A DNA stretch of 64,000 bases, taken from Acidimicrobiaceae bacterium. Lineage in GTDB: Bacteria > Actinomycetota > Acidimicrobiia > Acidimicrobiales > RAAP-2. Location: positions 40,131 through 104,130 of the forward strand of contig PKYQ01000030.1 of assembly GCA_003133685.1 (NCBI GenBank), written 5' to 3'. The position numbers and the translations under genes are program-made. Below the pieces are notes generated by a model, which was not told the DNA's origin, searched no databases, and was given only the letters and a program-made list of their open reading frames with translations. Below are positions 58,439-64,000 of the stretch, one piece after another (within the stretch, counting starts at the first letter, position 1; the number at the start of each line of letters is the position of its first letter).

Positions 58439-59145
58439 TGCGCGCGCTCAACCTCCAGCCCCAGTGCGCCATGGCGATTTACGCGCACCCCGACGACGCC
58501 GACGTCGCGGCCGGGGGACTGCTCGCCCAGTGGGCGCAAGACGGTTGCGCCGTGCACCTGGTGGTCGTGTGTGACGGCGACAAAGGTTCCCACGTGCTCA
58601 CCGCCGACGCGGGAGCGGTGCGCGAGGTGCGAGGAGCCGAGGTCGAGTTTGCCGCCGATCTACTTGGCGCGGCGACCGTGACGAGACTCGGGCGACTCGA
58701 CGGCGAAGTGGACAACGACGTGGCTCTTCGCTCCGCGTTGGTCGGACTTATTCGTCAGTACCGTCCGGAGGTCGTCGTCGGCCCCGATCCGACGGCGACG
58801 TTCTTTGCTGGCGTCTACGTGAATCACCGAGATCACCGAGAGACCGGCTGGGCCCTGCTTGACGCGGTCGCTCCCGCGGCGGCGATGCCGCTCTATTTTC
58901 CTGAACAGGGGGAGCCGCACCAGGTCGCCAGTCTTTTGTTGAGCGGCACGCACGAACCGGACGTCGTGGCCGACATCACCGCCACGATCGACACCAAGGT
59001 GAAGGCGGTCCTGGCGCACAGTTCGCAGCTGGTCGGCGACGCCGACGCCATTCGTGAACTGGTCTACGGACGGGCCGAACAGGCCGGACGGCCCGTCGGG
59101 GCCCAGTTCGGTGAGGCCTTTCGCAGTGTTGAACTCGCCTTCTGA
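58438..59145 (+). CDS. PIG-L family deacetylase (MshB-like)
   Basis: Zinc-dependent N-acetylglucosaminyl deacetylase family, which in actinobacteria includes MshB and Mca of mycothiol metabolism and bacillithiol-type enzymes. Metal motif AHPDDADVAAGG (16-27) and the HRDHRETG motif are present. 235 residues, shorter than MshB (about 300). It sits between nrdR and dinB with overlapping frames, so it is co-transcribed with DNA-damage functions; the substrate is not evident. Confidence 0.85.
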   Translation: MRALNLQPQCAMAIYAHPDDADVAAGGLLAQWAQDGCAVHLVVVCDGDKGSHVLTADAGAVREVRGAEVEFAADLLGAATVTRLGRLDGEVDNDVALRSALVGLIRQYRPEVVVGPDPTATFFAGVYVNHRDHRETGWALLDAVAPAAAMPLYFPEQGEPHQVASLLLSGTHEPDVVADITATIDTKVKAVLAHSSQLVGDADAIRELVYGRAEQAGRPVGAQFGEAFRSVELAF

Positions 59146-60469
59146 GAACCCCTCGGTCGACGACGCGCCGATCTTGCACATCGACCTTGACGCGTTCTTT
59201 GCGTCGGTCGAGATCCTCGATGATCCGACGCTGCGCGGCAAGCCCGTCGCCGTCGGTGGCGGCGGGGCACGCGGCGTCGTGGCGAGCGCGAGCTACGAGG
59301 CCCGTCGCTACGGCGTGCGCAGCGCCATGCCGAGCGTCGTGGCGCGTCGTCGCTGTCCGGATCTGATTATCTTGCCCGGACGCTTCGATCGTTACGAAGC
59401 GTACTCACGACGGTTCCATGACATCGTGCGCGATCTCACTCCCGAGTACGAACCCCTCGGCCTCGACGAGGTGTTCGCCAATCTGTCGAGTCTGCGTCGT
59501 TTGAAGGTGCGGCCCATGGAGGCCGCGGCCGAACTTCGCCGGCGAATCATGACCGAACTCGGTCTGCTCTGTGGGGTCGGACTCGGTCGCAACAAACTCT
59601 TCGCGAAGCTCGCGTCTAAGGAGTCCAAACCAACCGTCGTCGATGGACAACTGGTCGAAGGAGCGGGCGTCGTCTGGGTCAGTCCGGCTCTCGAGAGAAA
59701 GTGGCTGGAGGAACTACCGGTGCGCGCGCTCTGGGGGGTCGGTCCGGCGACCGCGACGAAGTTGCAGAAACTAGGACTGCGGTGGGTACGTGACCTCGCC
59801 AAAGTCGACGAAGCAACACTGGCCGCGCACGTCGGCGTCGCGATGGCCTCAACGCTCGTCGCCTACGCCCACGGCGAGGACAAGCGCGAGGTGACGACCG
59901 ACCGTGTCCTCAAGTCCGTTGGTCACGACCAGACGTTCGCCAAATCCTTGAGCGGCATCGACGCCATTCTCGAAGCGGCGAAAACTCAAGCGGCGGTCGT
60001 GGCGCGCGCACTGCGGGGTCAGGGTCGCGTGGCGCGCACGATAACGGTCGACGTTCGATTTGACGACCTCACGAGCGTAAGTCGTTCGCAGACGCTTTCA
60101 TTTGGCATCGACGACGAGTTCGCGATCCTGGCGATCGCCGAAGCGCTGCTGCAATCGATTGACCTCGCCAACTCGGTTCGACTCTTGGCGATACACGCGT
60201 CGTCATTCCTCGAGCGCGATGACAACAACATGCAATTGACGTTCGGACTGGACCCGACGTCAAGTGATCCGCGTGAACAGGCCGAAGCCATTTCACGCGA
60301 ACGACAGGTTTCGAACGAGGCGTTGCGCGACGCCGTCGACGACGTTCGAGAGAAGTTTGGCCGCGCGGCCGTCGGGGCCGCCTCAGAACTCGGTGATCAC
60401 GGCATCGAGATCGCCGCGCAACGCGGCAGCAGTGCGTTTGGCCCCGATGAACTTCACCACGGCCCGTAG
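59126..60469 (+). CDS. dinB: DNA polymerase IV (DinB, Y-family)
   Basis: Translesion DNA polymerase. Catalytic carboxylates lie in ILHIDLDAFFASVE (D20, D22) and GLDEVFANL (D114, E115); steric and structural motifs ASASYEARRYGVRSAMP, the helix-hairpin-helix LWGVGPATATKLQKLGL and the little-finger domain from RVLKSVGHDQTF follow. 447 residues from GTG 59126, which has GAGG 9 bases upstream and overlaps the preceding gene by 20 bases; TTG 59129 is an alternative. It has no LexA box directly upstream, but could be read from the SOS promoter at 57.45 kb. Confidence 0.93.
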   Translation: MLNSPSENPSVDDAPILHIDLDAFFASVEILDDPTLRGKPVAVGGGGARGVVASASYEARRYGVRSAMPSVVARRRCPDLIILPGRFDRYEAYSRRFHDIVRDLTPEYEPLGLDEVFANLSSLRRLKVRPMEAAAELRRRIMTELGLLCGVGLGRNKLFAKLASKESKPTVVDGQLVEGAGVVWVSPALERKWLEELPVRALWGVGPATATKLQKLGLRWVRDLAKVDEATLAAHVGVAMASTLVAYAHGEDKREVTTDRVLKSVGHDQTFAKSLSGIDAILEAAKTQAAVVARALRGQGRVARTITVDVRFDDLTSVSRSQTLSFGIDDEFAILAIAEALLQSIDLANSVRLLAIHASSFLERDDNNMQLTFGLDPTSSDPREQAEAISRERQVSNEALRDAVDDVREKFGRAAVGAASELGDHGIEIAAQRGSSAFGPDELHHGP

Positions 60470-60547
60470 TGGATCGACGTTACGCGATGCCCCAAACGGG
60501 GTGGCGCCACGCTAGGGATAACGTCGCGTCACCCGGGAATACTCCCG

Positions 60548-60847
60548 TTATTCGTCCTCGTGTTCGGGCTCGTCTTTATCTTCGTGCTGGTGTGGTGGCG
60601 CCGGTGCGGGCTCGGTTGCCGTTGGCATTGGCGTACGCCGACGCCCGAGGAGCCGGAGGAACGCGGAGCCAACTTTGCCCACCGGGTGGTGGTGCTCGGA
60701 CGGTCCGTGGCTCGCGCCGGGTGCGGACAACCCGTCGCCGCCGCCGCCGGTGAGTCCGGCCAAGGGGTTCCCGCTCGAGTCTGGATACTTGGACACTCGC
60801 GCCAATCGCCGACGCGGCTTCCTCGGTTTGTCTCCGGTAGAGCCCAT
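60548..60847 (-). CDS. Hypothetical small basic/His-rich protein
   Basis: Not recognised. 99 residues: a basic N-terminus (GDKPRKPRRRLARVSKYP), a Gly-rich middle, and an acidic His-containing tail (HQHEDKDEPEHEDE). No membrane segment. The ATG at 60847 has GAGG 8 bases upstream, which supports it as a real gene downstream of the MscS-like gene on the same strand. Low complexity makes this less certain. Confidence 0.5.
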   Translation of the reverse strand: MGSTGDKPRKPRRRLARVSKYPDSSGNPLAGLTGGGGDGLSAPGASHGPSEHHHPVGKVGSAFLRLLGRRRTPMPTATEPAPAPPHQHEDKDEPEHEDE

Positions 60848-60887
60848 GGTCAAACCTCTTTCCCTTTGATGTTGTGCTTCGAGTGCC

Positions 60888-61517
60888 TCACGGTAGTCGA
60901 TTGGGTGGCGTGTCGAGTTTGCCGATGCCCGACGCCAGGACAACGGAGTTCGGCACCTTCAACAGTCCGTCCTCAGTTTGCAGCGTCACGTAGGTGAGAC
61001 CAATGCCGAGCACCCACGCGTCGACGACGCCAATCGTGCCGGATCGAACACGGATGTGTTCACCCACGTTGAATGGTCGAGCGAACAGTAATACCATTGA
61101 GGCAAAAATATTGCCGAGGCTCTGCTGGGCCGCGATGCCGAGCACCACGCCCGCGAGGCCGAAGCCGATAATGAGGTGGGCAATCGAGACACCGAGTAGT
61201 TCGAAGACGGCAATCAGTACGAGCAAATAGCCGACGCCCGTGGCGACGAGCCGCACGACCGCGCCGGCGGCCTCGATCGAACGCCGCGCCAAGTACCGTC
61301 CCATGCCGTCGGCGAGGCGTCCGACCGCATAGATGCCGAAGATGAGCACTACGGGCACCGTGATCCAGGCGACGAAGGGATGATGCATCGAACCGTGGCG
61401 TCGATCGAACTCGGATTTCACGATTATGGCGGCCACCGCAACGGCGGCAGCGGCGGTGCCGGCGAGCCACACGTGTTGAAGCGATGGGGGCTTACCCCTA
61501 GCTTTCTTGCGCGCCAT
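60888..61517 (-). CDS. MscS-family mechanosensitive channel protein, short form
   Basis: About 210 residues: two or three membrane helices, then the pore helix and beta domain of MscS (GLAGVVLGIAAQQSLGNIFASMVLLFARPFNVGEHIRV, with VRSGTIGVVDAWVLGIGLTYVTLQTEDGLLKVPNSVVLASGIGKL). The C-terminal alpha/beta vestibule of E. coli MscS (286 residues) is missing, so this is a minimal form. ATG 61517 begins MARKKARG; AAGG lies about 10 bases upstream. Confidence 0.85.
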   Translation of the reverse strand: MARKKARGKPPSLQHVWLAGTAAAAVAVAAIIVKSEFDRRHGSMHHPFVAWITVPVVLIFGIYAVGRLADGMGRYLARRSIEAAGAVVRLVATGVGYLLVLIAVFELLGVSIAHLIIGFGLAGVVLGIAAQQSLGNIFASMVLLFARPFNVGEHIRVRSGTIGVVDAWVLGIGLTYVTLQTEDGLLKVPNSVVLASGIGKLDTPPNRLP

Positions 61518-61602
61518 AGTCAACAACCTTAATGACGATGCGTTGGCCGAACATTTGCATCAAATGATTGCAAATAGGAAATTGAAAAACATTCGATCGA
61601 CC

Positions 61603-61627
61603 CCACGGAATGCGCTTCATTCCGTGG
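61603..61627. repeat. Inverted repeat in divergent gap
   Basis: CCACGGAATG (61603-61612) and its exact complement CATTCCGTGG (61618-61627) around 5 bases, midway between the MscS-like gene and the small hydrophobic protein gene. No T-run on either side; operator or structured RNA is possible. Confidence 0.55.
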
Positions 61628-61758
61628 ATCATTCAATCCCACATGATTTTCCAAGTTGGCTCATGAAGCCTGTAAGGAATGCGTGCCTAGGGTTTGTGGT
61701 GCAGTGAGGAAGTTCCGAATGGGCGTGAAGAACGTTCACTGAACGAAGGAAAGAGACA

Positions 61759-61914
61759 ATGGTTGTCTTCGGATTGATTCTCTTAATTCTCGGCTTGGTA
61801 TTGGTCTTCAAGATTCTCTGGTCGATCGGCATGATTCTCTTGTTGGTTGGTCTCGTGCTCTGGGCGATGGGTGCGCTGGGCCACGCAGTTGGCGGACGTC
61901 GGCACTACTACTAA
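61759..61914 (+). CDS. Small hydrophobic membrane protein
   Basis: 51 residues made almost entirely of two hydrophobic helices (MVVFGLILLILGLVLVFKI and GMILLLVGLVLWAMGALG) with a C-terminal GGRRHYY tail. Preceded by GGAAAGAG about 4 bases before the ATG and followed directly by a strong terminator, which frames a single-gene transcript. Very short proteins of this make-up are common and abundant in actinobacteria, where they are often annotated only as hydrophobic protein; function unknown. Confidence 0.75.
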   Translation: MVVFGLILLILGLVLVFKILWSIGMILLLVGLVLWAMGALGHAVGGRRHYY

Positions 61915-61931
61915 TCCGCGCATTCTCCCTG

Positions 61932-61975
61932 ATCCCCGGTCGGTGTCCCCTTAGGAACCGACCGGGGATATTTTC
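61932..61975 (+). terminator. Intrinsic terminator after the small hydrophobic protein
   Basis: ATCCCCGGTCGGT (61932-61944) pairs with ACCGACCGGGGAT (61957-61969) around 12 bases, followed by ATTTTCTT. Confidence 0.9.
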
Positions 61976-61977
61976 TT

Positions 61978-62521
61978 ATGCGTTTGTTAGAAGTTGCGCG
62001 TAAGGTCCGAAGTAACGGACTCGCCACTGAACTCTCTTCGGGTATTCAGTTGAAGTTCGCCAAGAGGAAGTGCGTCGAGACTCAAGCAAGGGCGAGGATC
62101 GACGCTGGTTTCAAATGGTTGTCGCAGGAGTCGTTCGTCCGAAATACGAATGTGTTGCTGCGGACAGGTGGAGAGAATGGTGCACCGAGAGTTTCAATGT
62201 CTGACATGAATTTCGGATTTGCCAGTTCGATTGACTTAGTGACCTCGCGTGTTCGCTCCCGGCGACACGACGAGCATGGGGCAGTGGAGTTGACGCGAGT
62301 TGAAATTTCTTGACCGACGCGGGAACTTTTTGGTGGGGGAGAACCATTCACATGAGACGTTTCGTCGAACTCGAGTGAGACGTCGTCAAACGGGGTGCCG
62401 GATGACCGTCCCGAAGGGACTCGCGAAAGTTGCGCGCCCAATGCTCGGGGTTTCGGCGAGCGAGCCGAGTTGTTAGGGTGGCGCCAGTAATGAATTCCAT
62501 CAATGAGAGGACCGCGAGTCA
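61978..62521. other. Intergenic stretch before the ferritin-like gene
   Basis: About 540 bases with no gene I can support. Open frames on both strands (111 and 148 codons) lack ribosome sites, family motifs and the codon bias of the neighbours. A TTAGGGT near 62474-62480 may be the -10 of the ferritin-like gene. No terminator-like hairpin or tRNA was found. Confidence 0.5.
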
Positions 62522-63052
62522 ATGGCAAAATTCCTGAGCGACGTCAAGACACTTCGTGAGAACGCCCGAAAGAACCTTCGCAAGGGCTCGATTACCGACG
62601 CCTACGGCGCGGACCTACCGAGGGTCCTCGAGGTCCTGAGCCAATCCCTCGCGACCGAACTTATTTGCGTCCTTCGCTACCAGCAACACTCCTTCGCCGC
62701 GCACGGGCTCGATTCTGAGGCGGTCGCCGCCGAATTCCTCGCGCACTCGCGAGAAGAGCAGGGTCACGCCGAACTGATCGCGGCTCGCATCGGACAACTC
62801 GGAGGAGAACCGGATTTCAACCCCGACACCTTCAGCGCCCGGGCGCACTCGGAGTACAAGACGGCGACGAGCCTGACCGAAATGATCAAAGAGAATCTCA
62901 TCGCCGAGCGGATCGCGATCAGTTCCTACAGCGAGATCATCGCCTGGCTCGGTGACGGCGACCCCACCACGAGACGAATGCTCGAAGAGATCCTGGCGGT
63001 CGAAGAAGAGCACGCCAACGACATGGTCAACCTGCTCGACGACAAGAAGTGA
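62522..63052 (+). CDS. Ferritin-like/bacterioferritin-type protein
   Basis: Four-helix di-iron protein of 176 residues. Iron ligands are visible in ATELICVLRYQQH (helix 1), SREEQGHAELI with the ExxH motif (helix 2), NLIAERIAISSY (helix 3) and AVEEEHANDM with a second ExxH (helix 4), the pattern of bacterioferritin and DPS-like proteins. A basic N-terminal extension (about 1-25, TLRENARKNLRKGS) could contact DNA. Likely stores iron or detoxifies peroxide in the cytoplasm. ATG start with GAGAGGA about 11 bases upstream. Confidence 0.88.
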   Translation: MAKFLSDVKTLRENARKNLRKGSITDAYGADLPRVLEVLSQSLATELICVLRYQQHSFAAHGLDSEAVAAEFLAHSREEQGHAELIAARIGQLGGEPDFNPDTFSARAHSEYKTATSLTEMIKENLIAERIAISSYSEIIAWLGDGDPTTRRMLEEILAVEEEHANDMVNLLDDKK

Positions 63053-63071
63053 CTCGCGACGACCAGTGTTT

Positions 63072-64000
63072 CTAGGGCGCGGGCCGGGCGGCCGCACCGA
63101 ATTTGATCGGTCCGTAGCGTCGCCGGAAGGCGACGTAGACGCCGCCACCGGCGAAGATCGGTAGCCAGTAGGTGACGAGTCGGTAGGCGAGGGTCGCGAT
63201 GATGGCGCTGGCGCTCCCGACGCCGGCCAGTACGAGCAGTCCACTGAGACTCGCTTCCACGATGCCGAGCCCGCCGGGCGTCAACGGCACGAGCGCGATC
63301 ACCGCCGTCGCCGCGTAGGCCAAGAGAACGAGTGGGGCGTTCGGATTGGCGCCCGTCGCACGCAGCGCACAGAGAAGGGCGAAGTAGTCGAAACCGATAC
63401 GTCCGCCAATCAGCAGCACGGCTTCTCGCCAGCGCCGTCCCAGATTGGTCCGCACCAGGTTGCGTTCGGCAATGAGGCGCTCCGGCAGATCCTGCGTCTT
63501 CGTCTTTCGTTTGGGAATCGAGTTCAAGAGTCGCTGGGTCGCTCGAGCGAGCCACGTGAGCAACTCATTGGTCGTGAGAAGCACGGCGCCGAAGGCAACG
63601 ATGAGGACGAAGCCGGCGATGCCGAGGTAGGCCGCGTGTTCGAGACCGGGACTCACCGGGAGGCCCCCGAGGATCGCGGGAAGGACACAGACGGGCAACA
63701 GGAACAGCCCGGCAAGGCCAATGATCGCCGCCACCGCCAGACCACCGGCCGCCGAGTCGGCATTGATGCCACCGATGGCGAGCATTTGATACTGCACGCC
63801 GGCTCCGGCGACGTCGCCGGCCGGAAGGACATTGGTCACCGCGTTGCCCACGAGTAGTGCGGCCACGACGGTGAACCAATGTTTGGTTCGAAGCAGTAAG
63901 CGCAACAGGGTCATCGCGCAAATGAAGCTCGCGACTTCGGCGGCCAACATCAACGCGAGCCATCCGAAACTTAAGTGAAAGAGTTTCGGCCACGCCGAGA
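63072..64000 (-). CDS. Flippase-like integral membrane protein (LPG synthase TM family), 5' end outside window
   Basis: Minus-strand gene that is open to the right edge; the residues encoded before the TTG at 63953 (AWPKLFHLSFGWLALML) continue the hydrophobic pattern, so the start lies beyond the window. It has about seven or more membrane helices and the family segments VVAALLVGNAVTNVLPAGDVAGAGVQY and LVPLTPGGLGIVEASLSGLLVLAGV, as in the lysylphosphatidylglycerol synthase membrane domain/UPF0104 group (AglD, MprF flippase part). A short Arg/Lys-rich loop SIPKRKTKTQDLPERL divides two halves. No synthase domain is seen, so lipid or glycolipid translocation is a guess. Convergent with the ferritin-like gene. 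Confidence 0.85.
   Translation of the reverse strand, partial: SAWPKLFHLSFGWLALMLAAEVASFICAMTLLRLLLRTKHWFTVVAALLVGNAVTNVLPAGDVAGAGVQYQMLAIGGINADSAAGGLAVAAIIGLAGLFLLPVCVLPAILGGLPVSPGLEHAAYLGIAGFVLIVAFGAVLLTTNELLTWLARATQRLLNSIPKRKTKTQDLPERLIAERNLVRTNLGRRWREAVLLIGGRIGFDYFALLCALRATGANPNAPLVLLAYAATAVIALVPLTPGGLGIVEASLSGLLVLAGVGSASAIIATLAYRLVTYWLPIFAGGGVYVAFRRRYGPIKFGAAARPAP

Noticed and set aside
61978..62313. Possible 111-residue protein after the terminator
   Set aside because: Its ATG lies in the T-run of the terminator, there is no ribosome site, and the composition is unlike any family or the neighbouring genes.
62082..62528. Minus-strand frame of 148 codons upstream of the ferritin-like gene
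   Set aside because: Low-complexity Ser/Pro/Arg composition, no ribosome site, and it runs into the start of the ferritin-like gene.

Overview
The window is a high-GC bacterial chromosome segment. Its gene order (ispG-proS, then rimP-nusA-ylxR-infB-rbfA-truB-ribF-rpsO-pnp), its CGAAC-N4-GTTCG LexA boxes, its lexA / LysM-protein / nrdR repertoire, its many GTG/TTG starts with 4-base gene overlaps, and a repeated TANNNT box 6 bases before start codons all point to an actinobacterium. Acidimicrobiia or a related deep lineage is my best guess; no rRNA or other taxonomic marker is present to prove it. No tRNA, rRNA, CRISPR array, insertion sequence, prophage or replication origin was seen.

Layout. 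1-12.7 kb: isoprenoid (IspG), prolyl-tRNA synthetase and the transcription/translation operon, with a promoter plus attenuator-like hairpin before rimP and structured RNA before pnp. 12.7-32.3 kb: a YfhO-like membrane protein, then all six dedicated genes of the succinylase diaminopimelate/lysine pathway (dapB, dapA, dapF, dapC, dapD, dapE), interleaved with RNase J, a siderophore-interacting flavoprotein, FtsK, a DD-carboxypeptidase-like protein, homoserine kinase with an RhtA-like exporter, MiaB, MiaA and HflX. 32.4-33.1 kb: lexA with two operators. 33.3-38.9 kb: a complete branched-chain amino acid ABC transporter (livKHMGF) of visibly lower GC, whose LivM carries an unusual membrane extension.

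38.9-49.7 kb is an accessory region: YbaK-like deacylase, several secreted or lipoproteins of unknown function, an alpha/beta hydrolase interrupted by an amber codon, a protein with two neocarzinostatin-like domains joined by a repeat-encoded Thr linker, an HxlR regulator divergent from an MFS exporter, an SRPBCC protein and an AI-2E-type permease. 49.7-55.3 kb holds a glutamine-synthetase-like ligase, aldehyde dehydrogenase and SDR operon divergent from an amino acid/amine permease, probably an amine catabolic unit.

55.3-60.5 kb is the most interesting part: a MoxR-type ATPase coupled to a protein that combines an HELMH zincin motif with a VWA domain, followed by a promoter with two perfect SOS boxes driving a membrane-anchored LysM protein (YneA/ChiZ-like division inhibitor), then nrdR, a PIG-L deacetylase and DNA polymerase IV. 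The right end carries an MscS-like protein, a 51-residue hydrophobic protein, a ferritin-like protein and a truncated flippase-like membrane protein.
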